Below are positions 16,591-26,057 of a stretch of DNA of 64,000 nt, one piece after another. Under the pieces are notes generated by a model. That model worked only from the letters and a program-made list of their open reading frames with translations, ran no database searches and was not told the DNA's origin. The stretch is from Lysobacterales bacterium (GTDB lineage Bacteria; Pseudomonadota; Gammaproteobacteria; Xanthomonadales; Wenzhouxiangellaceae). The position numbers were made by a program, and so were the translations under genes. The stretch is from positions 1 to 64,000 of the forward strand of contig PBLG01000010.1 in NCBI GenBank assembly GCA_002722315.1. The letters are read 5' to 3'. The first letter of the stretch is position 1. The number at the start of each line of letters is the position of its first letter.

Positions 16591-17396
16591 TCTTCGACTT
16601 CTTTCTGCCATCGCTGCCGCCATTCCGGAATCCGCTCGTCGCGCACCAGGGCTCTCCCGTCGAGCGCGCGGACCGGGCACGGACCGCGCACCGAGTTTAT
16701 CACCCAGAGGGCGTCGTCCCGGGTGAGTTCGGCGGCCTCGAACGGCCGCTCCTCGAGCTCCGATGCCGCGCGCCTGCGCAGCCATTCCAGGCCCACGCCG
16801 GCCACCGCGGCCGGATGCGGCCCGGGCGCAATCAGGCGGCCGTCACGGACCACGACGATGTTGCCGGCCAGGCCCTCGACGATCATGCCGGCCGAATCGA
16901 GCACCAGCGCCTCGTCGGCGCCGGCCCTGCCGCATTCGGCGGCAATCAGCACCTGCTCGAGGCGGTTCATGTGCTTGAGGCCGCCGAGCGCGTTGGCGTC
17001 CAGCCGAATGCTGCTGCTGTGCATGACCAGGCCGGCGTCGCGCTGCCGCGCCAGGCCGTTCGGAATCTCGCGCCGCATCAGAATGCGCGTGGGTTCGGCG
17101 GTCTCCGGCGGGAAGTACGCGCGTCCGCCGCTACCGCGGGTGATCGCAATTCGAATCACGGCGCTGTCGCCGTTGCCCAGCAGTTCGTGGCACTCGGCGG
17201 CCAGCAGATCGACGTCGGGGCGCGGCAGCGCGAGGCGCCGGCAGCCGTCGACCAGGCGCGCCATGTGCAGCGACCACAGCACACTGCGGCCGCGGTGGAA
17301 CGCGATGGTCTCGAACAGCCCGTCGCCGTAGAGCAGGCCGCGATCTGTGGGCGCGACCAGCGCACCGGGCTCGCCGTTGACCAGCCAGCGGCTCAT
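16587..17396 (-). CDS. pabC: aminodeoxychorismate lyase
   Basis: A 269-residue fold-type IV PLP enzyme converting 4-amino-4-deoxychorismate to p-aminobenzoate and pyruvate for folate. Signs are DRGLLYGDGLFET (18-30), the catalytic lysine in GGLKHMNRLEQVL, and the cofactor-phosphate loop EGLAGNIVVV. It is between pabB and mltG. The start lies just after a 35-bp tandem triplication derived from the pabB end. Confidence 0.94.
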   Translation of the reverse strand: MSRWLVNGEPGALVAPTDRGLLYGDGLFETIAFHRGRSVLWSLHMARLVDGCRRLALPRPDVDLLAAECHELLGNGDSAVIRIAITRGSGGRAYFPPETAEPTRILMRREIPNGLARQRDAGLVMHSSSIRLDANALGGLKHMNRLEQVLIAAECGRAGADEALVLDSAGMIVEGLAGNIVVVRDGRLIAPGPHPAAVAGVGLEWLRRRAASELEERPFEAAELTRDDALWVINSVRGPCPVRALDGRALVRDERIPEWRQRWQKEVEE

Positions 17397-17399
17397 TCC

Positions 17400-17498
17400 G
17401 GATTCAGGGCGCGCATGAGGCCGCGCGTGATCATGGATTCAGGGCGCGCATGAGGCCGCGTGTGATCATGGATTCAGGGCGCGCATGAGGCCGCGCGC
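17400..17498. repeat. 35-bp tandem repeat, three copies, at the pabB 3' end
   Basis: The unit starting GGATTCAGGGCGCGCATGAG begins at 17400, 17435 and 17470, a period of 35 bp. The third copy (17470-17498) is the real 3' coding end of pabB (GLMRALNP and stop). The other two copies fill the gap to pabC. The unit length is not a multiple of three, so the extra copies are outside the reading frame after the TGA at 17466-17468. Confidence 0.93.
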
Positions 17499-18785
17499 CT
17501 TGGCCTCGGTCTCGGCCAGCTCCGCGGCGGGTTCCGAATCGGCCACGATGCCGGCGCCGGTGCGAAAGCGGATGCCGCGCTCGGAGACCAGCATGCTGCG
17601 GATCAGGATGTTGAGATCCATGTGGCCGTCCAGCCCCAGGTAACCCATGGATCCGGTATAGAAGCCGCGCCCGGCGGTCTCGAGCTCGGCGATGATCTCC
17701 ATGCAGCGCACCTTGGGACAGCCGGTGATGGTGCCGCCGGGAAAGCACGCCCGTATCACGTCGGCCGGCGAAACGTCGTCGCGCAGGCGGCCCCGAATGT
17801 TCGAAACGATATGGTGAACGTGGGCATAGCTCTCGACGATCATCAACTCGTCGACTTCGACCGTACCCGGCACGCAGATGCGGCCCAGGTCGTTGCGCTC
17901 GAGATCGATCAGCATGATGTGCTCGGCGCGCTCCTTGGGATGGCCCAGCAGTTCCGACGACAGCGCGCGATCGTGCTCGGGCGAGTCGCCGCGCGGCCGG
18001 GTGCCGGCAATGGGCCGAGCCTCGATGACGCGCCCGTGAACCGATACCAGCCGCTCGGGCGACGACGACAGCAGCGTGCCCCCGGGAAGACGTGCCAGCC
18101 CGGCGAAAGGCGCCGGGTTGCTGGCCGACAGGCGCCGGTAGACCTCGACCGGATCGGGCGCGGTTTCGGTCAGCCCCAACCAGGCCCGGGACAGGTTCAC
18201 CTGGAACACGTCGCCGGCCAGGATGTACTCGCGAATCCGCTCGACGCCGCGCATGAAGCGCTCGCCGTCGTCGGGCCGCATTACCGGCAGTTCGACGTCG
18301 TGCGCCGCATCCGGCATCGGTGCTGCAGCGGCGGCCTGGTCCACGATTTCCGCAAGCAGCCCCGGGGTCTCGGCGACGGCAAATGCCTCGCCGGTTTCAT
18401 GATCGAGCATCAGCGCCGCGTTGCAGCGTCGCGCCAACGCCCTGGGCGTGCCGTCGGGCACCTCGCGGGGATTCAGGCGGGGCTCGATCTCACCGACCAG
18501 TTCGTAGCCCAGGTAAACGAACCAGCCGCCTTCGAACGGCAGCCGGCCCGGCTGGGCGCACTTTTCGGATTCGAAGGCGCGATCGAGGCGGGGCAGAAAC
18601 TCGTCGACGGAACCCCTGTCGGCGACGATGGGCGCGCGCTCCGGGTCGGCCCGCATGAGGATCGACCATCGGCCAAGGCTTCCGCCCCGGCTGGCGCTGT
18701 CGAGCAGGAATGGCCAGGTGTCCGGATCGCTGCAATGAACGGCCAGCAGGTCGGGCCGCTCGGGCAGTATCTTCGACAGGTTCAC
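17466..18785 (-). CDS. pabB: aminodeoxychorismate synthase component I
   Basis: A 439-residue chorismate-using enzyme of the anthranilate synthase I/PabB family. The catalytic half carries SSPERLVSV, ARPIAGTRPRG, LIDLERNDLGRI and the signature GTITGCPKVRCMEI. Its position directly upstream of pabC makes PabB more likely than TrpE. The start is a GTG at 18783-18785 that overlaps the fabF stop as GTGA; the frame is open further upstream but only as antisense-like residue strings over fabF. The C-terminus GLMRALNP lies in the 35-bp repeat. Confidence 0.92.
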   Translation of the reverse strand: MNLSKILPERPDLLAVHCSDPDTWPFLLDSASRGGSLGRWSILMRADPERAPIVADRGSVDEFLPRLDRAFESEKCAQPGRLPFEGGWFVYLGYELVGEIEPRLNPREVPDGTPRALARRCNAALMLDHETGEAFAVAETPGLLAEIVDQAAAAAPMPDAAHDVELPVMRPDDGERFMRGVERIREYILAGDVFQVNLSRAWLGLTETAPDPVEVYRRLSASNPAPFAGLARLPGGTLLSSSPERLVSVHGRVIEARPIAGTRPRGDSPEHDRALSSELLGHPKERAEHIMLIDLERNDLGRICVPGTVEVDELMIVESYAHVHHIVSNIRGRLRDDVSPADVIRACFPGGTITGCPKVRCMEIIAELETAGRGFYTGSMGYLGLDGHMDLNILIRSMLVSERGIRFRTGAGIVADSEPAAELAETEAKARGLMRALNP

Positions 18786-20041
18786 TCGAAGCGAGTGAAC
18801 AGGACCGTGCCGTTGGTGCCTCCGAAGCCGAACGAATTCGAAATGGCCGCGCGGATCGGTTTCTCGCGCGCGCTGCCGGGCACGAGGTCGATGTCCCGGC
18901 ACGCTTCGTCGGGCTTGGCCAGGTTGATCGTCGGCGGCACGATGCCGTGGTGCAGCGACAGGATGGTGAAGATGGCCTCCACCCCGCCGGCGGCACCGAG
19001 AAGATGGCCGGTCATGGACTTGGTCGAGCTCACCATCAGCGATTCGGCATGCGCGCCGAACGTGCCGCGCACCGCTTCGATCTCGGCACGGTCGCCGAGC
19101 ATGGTCGAGGTGCCGTGGGCGTTCACGTAGTCGATGTCGGTCGGATCGAGGCCGGCATCGCGAATGGCAGAAGCCATGCAGCGCGCCGCGCCCTGCCCGC
19201 CCTCGGGCGGCGAGGTGATGTGGTGCGCATCGCCCGACATGCCGTAGCCCTTGAGCTCGGCGTAAATTCGGGCGCCGCGCTTGCGCGCGTGTTCCAGTTC
19301 TTCGAGCACCACGATACCGGCGCCGTTGCCGAGCACGAAACCGTCGCGGTCCTGATCCCAGGGCCGGCTGGCCGCCTCGGGATCGTCGTTGCGGGTCGAC
19401 AGCGCCCGGGCCGCGCAGAAGCCGCCCATGGCGGTCGGCGTGGTGCCGAATTCGGCGCCGCCGGCGACCATCACGTCGGCGTCCCCGTAGGCGATCAGGC
19501 GGGCGGCGTCGCCGATGTTGTGGGTGCCGGTGGTGCAGGCGGTGACGATCGAGACGTTCGGGCCCTGGTAACCGTAGCGTATCGAGACATGCCCGGCGAC
19601 CATGTTGATGATGCAGCCCGGCACGAAGAACGGCGAAATGCGGCGCGGTCCCGAATCGACGTAGGTCTGGTAGGTATCCTCGATCGTCTTGATACCGCCG
19701 ATGCCCGAGCCTATCGCGACCCCGTAGCGCGTCGGATCGTCGGAACCGTCGCCGGAAAGATCGGGAAGACCGGCGTCCTCGATGGCCTGCACGGCCGCCG
19801 CGATTCCGTAATGAATGAACGGATCGGACTTGCGCGCATCCTTGGGCGCAATGTATTTCGAGACGTCGAAATCCCGTATTTCCCCGGCAATCCTGCAGCT
19901 GAACTTCTCGGCGTCGACCTCGGTCAGCGGACCGATCCCGCTGCGGCCGTTGACAATGCTATCCCAGGCCGAGGGAATGTCGTTGCCGACCGGGCTGATA
20001 CAGCCCAGCCCGGTCACCACGATGCGGCGTTCACCCTGCAT
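18782..20041 (-). CDS. fabF: 3-oxoacyl-ACP synthase II
   Basis: A 419-residue KAS II condensing enzyme. The nucleophile lies in TACTTGTHNIGD, and the two active-site histidines in VNAHGTSTMLGD and KSMTGHLLGAAGG. The GFGGTNG loop is near the C-terminus. It elongates acyl-ACP in fatty acid synthesis and follows acpP by 39 bp on the minus strand. Confidence 0.96.
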   Translation of the reverse strand: MQGERRIVVTGLGCISPVGNDIPSAWDSIVNGRSGIGPLTEVDAEKFSCRIAGEIRDFDVSKYIAPKDARKSDPFIHYGIAAAVQAIEDAGLPDLSGDGSDDPTRYGVAIGSGIGGIKTIEDTYQTYVDSGPRRISPFFVPGCIINMVAGHVSIRYGYQGPNVSIVTACTTGTHNIGDAARLIAYGDADVMVAGGAEFGTTPTAMGGFCAARALSTRNDDPEAASRPWDQDRDGFVLGNGAGIVVLEELEHARKRGARIYAELKGYGMSGDAHHITSPPEGGQGAARCMASAIRDAGLDPTDIDYVNAHGTSTMLGDRAEIEAVRGTFGAHAESLMVSSTKSMTGHLLGAAGGVEAIFTILSLHHGIVPPTINLAKPDEACRDIDLVPGSAREKPIRAAISNSFGFGGTNGTVLFTRFE

Positions 20042-20080
20042 GAATCGATCCCGATCCGAAAATCATCATTGGCCAGCGGC

Positions 20081-20320
20081 TTACTTGTCGACGGTGGACT
20101 TGACGTAATCGACCGCTTGCTGAACGGTTGTGATCTTTTCGGCTTCCTCGTCGGGAATCTCGCACTCGAATTCTTCTTCCAGCGCCATCACGAGCTCTAC
20201 CGTATCCAGGGAGTCGGCTCCCAGGTCATCCACGAAGGACGCGCTGGGCGTGACTTCTTCTTCCTTGACGCCAAGCTGTTCAACAACGATTTTCTTGACC
20301 CGTTCTTCAATGCTGCTCAT
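20081..20320 (-). CDS. acpP: acyl carrier protein
   Basis: A 79-residue acidic ACP. The phosphopantetheine serine is in [18 protein letters not shown]. Start ATG at 20318-20320 has AGGAAATG upstream. It lies between fabG and fabF and has its own AT-rich leader and promoter. Confidence 0.97.
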   Translation of the reverse strand: MSSIEERVKKIVVEQLGVKEEEVTPSASFVDDLGADSLDTVELVMALEEEFECEIPDEEAEKITTVQQAVDYVKSTVDK

Positions 20321-20451
20321 CAGTCATTTCCTCTATGGGTTGAAGGAAGCGCGCACATTGTAGGTAACAAATGCCGCGGCTTCCAGTTTACCGGACAACC
20401 GGTTTTGGGTTGTAACAAGTTGAATTAGATTAAAACTATATAAATCAATAA

Positions 20452-20481
20452 ATTATAACATTAATAGAGAATTCATGTCAT
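20452..20481 (-). promoter_or_regulatory. likely acpP promoter
   Basis: On the minus strand ATGACA (20476-20481) and a perfect TATAAT (20452-20457) are separated by 18 bases. The -35 overlaps the last codons of fabG. The following 60 bases are strikingly AT-rich for this genome. The predicted leader before acpP is about 125 nt. A second possible -10 (TACAAT, 20357-20362) lies closer to the gene. Confidence 0.65.
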
Positions 20482-21231
20482 ATACATTCCACCGTTGACG
20501 TGGATCGTCTGGCCGGTAATGTAACCGGCCGCGGGACTCGCCAGCCAGGCGACAGTCGATGCGATGTCGTCGGGCTGCCCCAGCCGGCCCAGCGGAATGG
20601 TCTCGGCGAGCCGGTCGCGCTGCTGCTCGTCGAGCGCGCGCGTCATGTCGGTATCGATGAAGCCGGGCGCGACCACGTTGACCGTGATGCCGCGAGCGGC
20701 GATCTCCTGGGCCAGCGCACGCGAAAAACCGGCAAGCCCGGCCTTGGCCGCGGCGTAGTTGGTCTGCCCCGGATTGCCGCTGTAGCCGACCACCGACGAA
20801 ATGGAGACGATCCTGCCGCCGCGCGCTTTCAACATGCCCTTCAGGCATGCGCGCGAGAGCCGCATGGCGCCGGTCAGATTCGTGTCCAGCACTTCGAGCC
20901 AGTCCTCGTCCTTCAGGCGCATCAACAGCTGGTCGCGCGTCACCGCGGCGTTGTTGACCAGGATCGTCGGCGCCGAGGCAAGCCCGGTGATGTTCTTGAC
21001 CAGTTGCGCACCCGAATCGGCATCGCGCACGTCGAGCACCTGCCCGCGATCGGCGCCCAGGCGCTCGCCGATGGCCGCCGCGCCGCCTGCGCTGGTCGCG
21101 GTGCCGAACACATCGGCGCCATGTGCCTTGAGCATGTCGGCAATGGCCGCGCCGATGCCGCGGCTTGCCCCGGTGACGAGCGCGACCTGGCCGTCCAGGC
21201 GCAAGGTTTCCGGAAGAGTCTGCTGGGTCAT
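20473..21231 (-). CDS. fabG: 3-oxoacyl-ACP reductase
   Basis: A 252-residue short-chain dehydrogenase. NADPH loop TGASRGIG is at 20-27, NNAAVTRD replaces the usual NNAGITRD, and the Ser-Tyr-Lys triad is in SISSVVGY and [19 protein letters not shown] near the C-terminus is typical of FabG. It reduces 3-oxoacyl-ACP. It is 41 bp downstream of fabD. Confidence 0.96.
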   Translation of the reverse strand: MTQQTLPETLRLDGQVALVTGASRGIGAAIADMLKAHGADVFGTATSAGGAAAIGERLGADRGQVLDVRDADSGAQLVKNITGLASAPTILVNNAAVTRDQLLMRLKDEDWLEVLDTNLTGAMRLSRACLKGMLKARGGRIVSISSVVGYSGNPGQTNYAAAKAGLAGFSRALAQEIAARGITVNVVAPGFIDTDMTRALDEQQRDRLAETIPLGRLGQPDDIASTVAWLASPAAGYITGQTIHVNGGMYMT

Positions 21232-21272
21232 TGGCTTCCCTGTTGGTTCAGGTGTCGCGCCGACGTCGGGCC

Positions 21273-22205
21273 TCAGCCCTGCAGCGCCTGGTCGATGCCG
21301 GCGGGCGTTTCCAGCGCCAGCCACTCGGCATCGCGATCGATCCGCTTGCCGAGGCCGCAAAGCACGCGGCCCGGACCGCATTCGAGGAATCGCGTCGCGC
21401 CGTCGGCGATCAATTCGCGAATGGTACCCGTCCAGGGCACCGGATGGGTCAGCTGTTCGATCAGCGCGCGGCGGATCGCCTCCGGCTCCTCGCGCGGCTG
21501 AAGGTCGAAATTGTGCAGCACGCGGCAGGCCGGCGGCTTGATCTCTATCATCCCGAGCGCACGCTCCAGGCCTTCGGCGGCGGGCGCCATCAGCGGGCTG
21601 TGGGCCGGCACGCTGACCGGCAGCAGCATCGCGCGCTTGGCGCCGGATTGCTTGCATTGTTCGACCGCGAGCTCCACGCCGGCGCGGCTACCGGCGATCA
21701 CCAGTTGGCCCGGCGAGTTGTAGTTGGCCGCGACCACGGTCTTTTCCGCGCAGGCCAGGTCGGCGCAGATCCGCTCGACCTGTTCGTCGTCCAGGCCCAG
21801 GATCGCGGCCATGGCCCCCTCGCCTTCGCCCACGGCTTCCTGCATCAGCCGGCCGCGCTCGTGAACCACGGCCGCGGCATCGCACAGCGCCATCGATTCG
21901 GCCGCCACCAGGGCCGCATACTCGCCAAGGCTGTGGCCGGCCATTGCTTTCGGCATCTCGCCGCCGCGCGACTGATAGACGCGCCAGACCGCGATATCGC
22001 CGGCCAGCATCGCCGGCTGGGTCCAGCGAGTCTGGTTGAGCTCCTCGGCCGGGCCTTCACAGGCCAGCGCCCAGAGGTCTCGCCCGATCGCGCGGGAGGC
22101 CTCGTCGAACGTGGCTCGCACCAGGTCGCTGCTGGCGGCGAGGTCGGCGAGCATGCCGACGCTCTGCGACCCCTGGCCCGGAAAAATGGCTGCTGTGTCG
22201 GTCAT
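21273..22205 (-). CDS. fabD: malonyl-CoA:ACP transacylase
   Basis: A 310-residue enzyme. [11 protein letters not shown] is at 9-19, the nucleophile in [10 protein letters not shown] (about 89-98), and the catalytic His in SVPAHSPLM. It supplies malonyl-ACP. A heptamer TTGTTGG repeat lies 36-65 bp upstream of the start. Confidence 0.96.
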   Translation of the reverse strand: MTDTAAIFPGQGSQSVGMLADLAASSDLVRATFDEASRAIGRDLWALACEGPAEELNQTRWTQPAMLAGDIAVWRVYQSRGGEMPKAMAGHSLGEYAALVAAESMALCDAAAVVHERGRLMQEAVGEGEGAMAAILGLDDEQVERICADLACAEKTVVAANYNSPGQLVIAGSRAGVELAVEQCKQSGAKRAMLLPVSVPAHSPLMAPAAEGLERALGMIEIKPPACRVLHNFDLQPREEPEAIRRALIEQLTHPVPWTGTIRELIADGATRFLECGPGRVLCGLGKRIDRDAEWLALETPAGIDQALQG

Positions 22206-22240
22206 GAATGCTCTATCCCGAAGTGCTGCGGTTGATTATT

Positions 22241-22270
22241 GTTGTTGGTTGTTGGTTGTTGGTTGTTGGT
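22241..22270. repeat. heptanucleotide repeat (TTGTTGG)n upstream of fabD
   Basis: About four units of TTGTTGG in tandem in the fabH-fabD spacer. The same heptamer occurs at 50255-50274, also just upstream of a start codon. Confidence 0.85.
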
Positions 22271-22310
22271 TTTCGCGGCAGGCTGGCCGGGTCGATTCCG
22301 GTCCAGTCGC

Positions 22311-23276
22311 CTAATATTTTATCAGGGCCGCGCCCCAGGTGAACCCGCCGCCGAAGGCCTCCAGCAGCATGGTGTCGCCGCGCTTGATACGGCCCGAGCG
22401 CACCGCCTCGTCAAGCGCCATGGGCACCGAGGCGGCCGAAGTATTGCCGTGCTTGTCGACGGTCACCACCACGCGATCCATCGGCATGTCCAGCTTGCGC
22501 GCGGTGGCCTTGATGATTCTCAGGTTGGCCTGGTGCGGAATCAGCCAGTCCAGGTCGTGCTTTTCCATGTTGTTGTGCGCCAGGGTCTCGTCGACGATGC
22601 GACCCAGCGTGTTGACGGCAACCTTGAATACTTCGTTGCCTTTCATCTTGATGTTCAGCCCACCGCGCGGCTCGGCCTTGAAGCCGCGGCTCACGCCAAC
22701 GTGCACGCTGAGCAGGTCGGCGTGCGCGCCGTTGGCGTGGATGTGCGTCGACAGTACGCCGGGCTCGCTGTCGGCCTGGAGCACCGCGGCCCCGGCGCCG
22801 TCGCCGAACAGCACGCAGGTCGAGCGGTCGTTCCAGTCGACCATGCGCGTCAGCGTTTCGGCGCCCACGACCAGCACGCGCCTGGCGTTGCCGGCCTCGA
22901 TGAACTGCGTGGCGATCGAAAGCGCATAGACGAAGCCGCAACAGGCCGCGTTGACGTCGAAGGCACCGCACTCGCCCAGCCCAAGGCGCTGCTGGATCAG
23001 GCATGCGGTGGACGGGAAGACAAGGTCCGGCGTGGTGGTGCCGACGATCAGCAGGTCGATCTCGGAAGGCTTGACGCCGGCGTCTTCCAGCGCAATTCGA
23101 GCGGCCTGCTCGGCCAGGTCGCCGGTGGTCTGGCCCTCGGCCGCGACGCGCCGCTCCCGGATACCGGTGCGGTCGCGGATCCACTCGTCCGAAGTTTCCA
23201 CCAGCGCCTCGAGATCGGCGTTGGTCACGACCTTTTCCGGCAGGTAACGGCCGGTACCGATGATTCGTGCATACAT
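22311..23276 (-). CDS. fabH: 3-oxoacyl-ACP synthase III
   Basis: A 321-residue KAS III that starts fatty acid synthesis. The catalytic Cys is in [11 protein letters not shown], His in IPHQANLRI and Asn in KHGNTSAAS. It ends TWGAALIKY as usual. It is 14 bp downstream of plsX. Confidence 0.96.
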   Translation of the reverse strand: MYARIIGTGRYLPEKVVTNADLEALVETSDEWIRDRTGIRERRVAAEGQTTGDLAEQAARIALEDAGVKPSEIDLLIVGTTTPDLVFPSTACLIQQRLGLGECGAFDVNAACCGFVYALSIATQFIEAGNARRVLVVGAETLTRMVDWNDRSTCVLFGDGAGAAVLQADSEPGVLSTHIHANGAHADLLSVHVGVSRGFKAEPRGGLNIKMKGNEVFKVAVNTLGRIVDETLAHNNMEKHDLDWLIPHQANLRIIKATARKLDMPMDRVVVTVDKHGNTSAASVPMALDEAVRSGRIKRGDTMLLEAFGGGFTWGAALIKY

Positions 23277-23290
23277 CCTGGACAGCTCTC

Positions 23291-24376
23291 CTACACGTTT
23301 GCCCAGAGCTGGCGCTCGAGTTCGGGCAACATGCCGCGGCGCACTTCCAGCGCGGCGACTCCAATCGCGTGCGCGATTCCCTCTACCGAGGCATGCGCGT
23401 GGCTCTTGATCACGATACCACTGATGCCCAGGAGCGAAGCGCCGTTGTGGCGGGCCGGATCATAGGCGCGCTTCATCCGAGTTCGCAAGCGTCTCAGGCC
23501 CGGCCCGGCGAACATGCGGCTTCCGGCCTGTTCGATCTCGGCCAACAGCATCGCGATCGCGCCTTCGGCCGACTTCAGCAGCACGTTGCCAGCGAAACCG
23601 TCGCACACCACCACGTCGGCGGCGCCGGCGAAAACATCGTGGCCCTCGACGAAGCCGACCAGGTCGATATCGGTCGCGGCACAGCGCCTGGCGGCCTCGC
23701 GCACCACGTCGGGTCCCTTGTTCGGCTCGCTGCCGATGTTGAGCAGGCCGACGCGCGGCTTGCGCTTGAGCAATGCCCCGACCGCGGCGCTGCCCAGGAC
23801 AGCGAACTCGGCCAGCCGCACGGCGTCGACGCCGATATTTGCGCCCAGGTCGAGCACCCAGGCCGAGCCGCCGACGACCGGAAATTCGGTCATCAGCGCC
23901 GGGCGCTCGATGCCCGGCAGCGTGCCCAGGCGATAGCGGGCCAGGGCCATCAGCGCGCCGGTATTGCCCGAACTGACGACCGCGTCGGCCGAACCTTCGG
24001 CGATCCGGTCCAGCGCTTGCGCCATGGACGAGGCGCGACCGTGGCGCAGGGCCTCGGCCGGGCTGGATGCCATGGCGATGTGATCGGTGCTGGATATGCG
24101 CTCGATGCGGGCCGAAATGCCGGCGGAAAGACCGGCCAGGGCGGGATCCAGTGCGGCGGAATCGCCGACGACCTGGAGCCGCAGGCGATCGTCCGCGGCC
24201 AGCGCCATGGCAGCGGCTTCTACCGCACAAGCGGGTTCGAAGTCGGCGCCCATGGCGTCGACGCAGATGCAGATTTCGCGATTGCCGTTATTGCCGCCGT
24301 TATTGGCGTGCCCGGCGCTGTTGCCGGAACTTCGGGGAACGAGCACCCCGGAGCTTTCGCGCTGGTTTCGATTCAT
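23291..24376 (-). CDS. plsX: phosphate acyltransferase PlsX
   Basis: A 361-residue acyl-ACP:phosphate acyltransferase feeding phospholipid synthesis. The core begins at about residue 37 with [10 protein letters not shown] (usually DAMGGDxxP), and continues with [14 protein letters not shown] and [11 protein letters not shown]. The first 36 residues are an extra Asn/Gly/Ser-rich stretch ([10 protein letters not shown]) not seen in most homologues; the ATG at 24376 is the only good start in frame, although a shorter start cannot be excluded. Confidence 0.93.
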   Translation of the reverse strand: MNRNQRESSGVLVPRSSGNSAGHANNGGNNGNREICICVDAMGADFEPACAVEAAAMALAADDRLRLQVVGDSAALDPALAGLSAGISARIERISSTDHIAMASSPAEALRHGRASSMAQALDRIAEGSADAVVSSGNTGALMALARYRLGTLPGIERPALMTEFPVVGGSAWVLDLGANIGVDAVRLAEFAVLGSAAVGALLKRKPRVGLLNIGSEPNKGPDVVREAARRCAATDIDLVGFVEGHDVFAGAADVVVCDGFAGNVLLKSAEGAIAMLLAEIEQAGSRMFAGPGLRRLRTRMKRAYDPARHNGASLLGISGIVIKSHAHASVEGIAHAIGVAALEVRRGMLPELERQLWANV

Positions 24377-24436
24377 CGAGTCAGGCGCACGTCGGGGAAG
24401 CTCCGTCGACGTGCCGATCGCGCCGGATCAGGCGCG

Positions 24437-24640
24437 TTATTCCTGGTCTTCGACTTCTTCGATTTCTTCGGCCACTTCCACGACCTGGCGGCCGCGGTAG
24501 AAACCTTCGGCGCTCACGTGGTGGCGACGATGGATTTCACCGGTTGCCCGCTCTTCGGAAAGCGTGGCGCTGGTGAGGTTGTCGTGCGAACGGCGCATTC
24601 CGCGGCGCGAAGGGGTCTTGCGGCTTTTTTGTACGGCCAT
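24437..24640 (-). CDS. rpmF: 50S ribosomal protein L32
   Basis: A 67-residue protein beginning [20 protein letters not shown], the L32 signature. The C-terminus [13 protein letters not shown] is a longer acidic tail than in E. coli (57 residues). No CxxC zinc pairs are present, as in other gammaproteobacterial L32. It lies between yceD and plsX, the usual order. Confidence 0.96.
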   Translation of the reverse strand: MAVQKSRKTPSRRGMRRSHDNLTSATLSEERATGEIHRRHHVSAEGFYRGRQVVEVAEEIEEVEDQE

Positions 24641-24785
24641 TTCGGCTATCTCCAGTCTGTTTAGCTGTTCCACCGGGCTGGCCCGGCAGTGATTCGTTTT
24701 CGAATTCGTCTGTTTTCGCACCGGCACGTTTCCCGGCTCGCGTTCCAGACAATCTCCTGCAATTCTTCTGCAACCGTGTTCGCGG

Positions 24786-25319
24786 TCAGTCCCGCGGCTT
24801 GCGCAAACGGGCCAGTTCGGCGAACGGGCTCTCGCTTTCGTCCGGCTCGGCCGGCTCGAAGCTGTCTCCGGCCTTCTCCACCGGTGCGCTGTCCGGGTCC
24901 CGCGGCACCAGCGGCAGCGCCAGCAACAACTCGTCCTCGACCAGCTCGACCAGCTTCAGCCGCCCTTCCGGCACCAGCTTCGGCTCCAGGTCTTCCGGCA
25001 ACGCCGAGACCTGGTCTTCCGAGGCCACAACAGCCACCGAGGAACGACTGTCGATCGGCTGCCGGTAACGCTTCAGCGTCCGCTGGCAGGTCATCGGCAC
25101 CGAGCCGTGCACGCGAACGTCCATGCGCACGATGTCCCCGGCGCCCGACGACTTGTCCAGCCCCGCCGAGATCTCGAAACCGATCTCGTCGTCCGGCGCC
25201 GGCTCGTCGAGCAGGTCGATCACGCGCGGCATCCATTCGATTCTCGCCTCGCCGGCAAACCGCCGCCCGGCCTGGGCTGCGCGCTCGACGTCGATCCAAT
25301 CGGGAAAATCACGCGACAT
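24786..25319 (-). CDS. yceD: YceD/DUF177 family protein (23S rRNA accumulation)
   Basis: A 177-residue acidic protein of the DUF177 family, starting [20 protein letters not shown]. The family is linked to rpmF across bacteria and E. coli YceD affects 23S rRNA levels. It contains the conserved [15 protein letters not shown] region with one Cys and the acidic [14 protein letters not shown] motif. The C-terminal end is low complexity. The promoter at 25328-25357 is so close that the transcript may be nearly leaderless. Confidence 0.9.
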   Translation of the reverse strand: MSRDFPDWIDVERAAQAGRRFAGEARIEWMPRVIDLLDEPAPDDEIGFEISAGLDKSSGAGDIVRMDVRVHGSVPMTCQRTLKRYRQPIDSRSSVAVVASEDQVSALPEDLEPKLVPEGRLKLVELVEDELLLALPLVPRDPDSAPVEKAGDSFEPAEPDESESPFAELARLRKPRD

Positions 25320-25327
25320 AGCCGGTC

Positions 25328-25357
25328 AGTATACCATTTGAAGCCTTTCGACAACAA
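25328..25357 (-). promoter_or_regulatory. promoter of the yceD-rpmF-plsX-fab operon
   Basis: On the minus strand TTGTTG (25352-25357) and TATACT (25328-25333) are 18 bases apart. The expected transcription start is about 1-3 bases before the yceD ATG at 25319. Confidence 0.6.
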
Positions 25358-25375
25358 TAGTGGAGTGACTCTCGC

Positions 25376-25981
25376 ATGCCCGTCCCTGCAAAGACCAGAC
25401 CCGTGCAAACGCCGCCGCTGATCCTGGCCTCCAGTTCGCCCTACAGGGCCCAGATGCTGGACCGCCTGGGCCTGCCGTTCTCGACCGCCGCCAGCGGCAT
25501 CGACGAGACCCCGGCGCCCGGCGAGTCGCCGGAAGCGCTGGTGCGGCGCCTGGCGCTGGAAAAGGCCCGGCACGTCGCGCCCCGACACCCGGACGCGCTG
25601 ATCATCGGCGCCGACCAGGTTTCGGTGCTGGGCGACGAAATCCTGGGCAAACCGGGCACTCGCGAGCGCGCGATCGAACAGATTCAGCGCATGTCGGGCC
25701 GGCGGGTGGACTACCTTTCCGGAATTGCGCTGATCGGGCCGGGCATCGAGCAGGTCGACATCGTCCCGACGCGGCTCACCTACCGCGACCTTGACCAGGC
25801 GGAAATCGAGCGCTACGTCGACCGCGACCAGCCTTTCGACTGCGCCGGCGCCATGCGTTCGGAAAGCCTGGGCATCGCACTGCTGGAAACGCTTTCCAGC
25901 GACGACCCGACCGCGCTGATCGGCATGCCGCTGATCCGCATCGCCCAGTGGCTGCGAGCGGCCGGCTACCGGATTCCCTGA
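25376..25981 (+). CDS. yceF: Maf-family nucleotide pyrophosphatase (YceF type)
   Basis: A 201-residue house-cleaning pyrophosphatase, predicted to hydrolyse 7-methyl-GTP. The Maf pattern is clear: LILASSSPYRAQMLDRLGLPF, GADQVSVL, LGKPGT and the second-site FDCAGAMRSES. It is divergent from yceD, the E. coli yceF-yceD arrangement, which favours YceF over YhdE. The ATG at 25376 has GGAG upstream (in TAGTGGAGTG). Confidence 0.93.
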   Translation: MPVPAKTRPVQTPPLILASSSPYRAQMLDRLGLPFSTAASGIDETPAPGESPEALVRRLALEKARHVAPRHPDALIIGADQVSVLGDEILGKPGTRERAIEQIQRMSGRRVDYLSGIALIGPGIEQVDIVPTRLTYRDLDQAEIERYVDRDQPFDCAGAMRSESLGIALLETLSSDDPTALIGMPLIRIAQWLRAAGYRIP

Positions 25982-26057
25982 CGCCTGCCCGAACGCTAAT
26001 CGCACCGTTCGCCTGTTAAACTCAGGCCCATACGCCAACGCATGGAGCTTGAACCGG

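Noticed and set aside
17431-17748. Small open frame ending MITRGLMRALNP after pabB
   Set aside because: It is produced by the 35-bp repeat copies reading the pabB tail again, not a separate gene.
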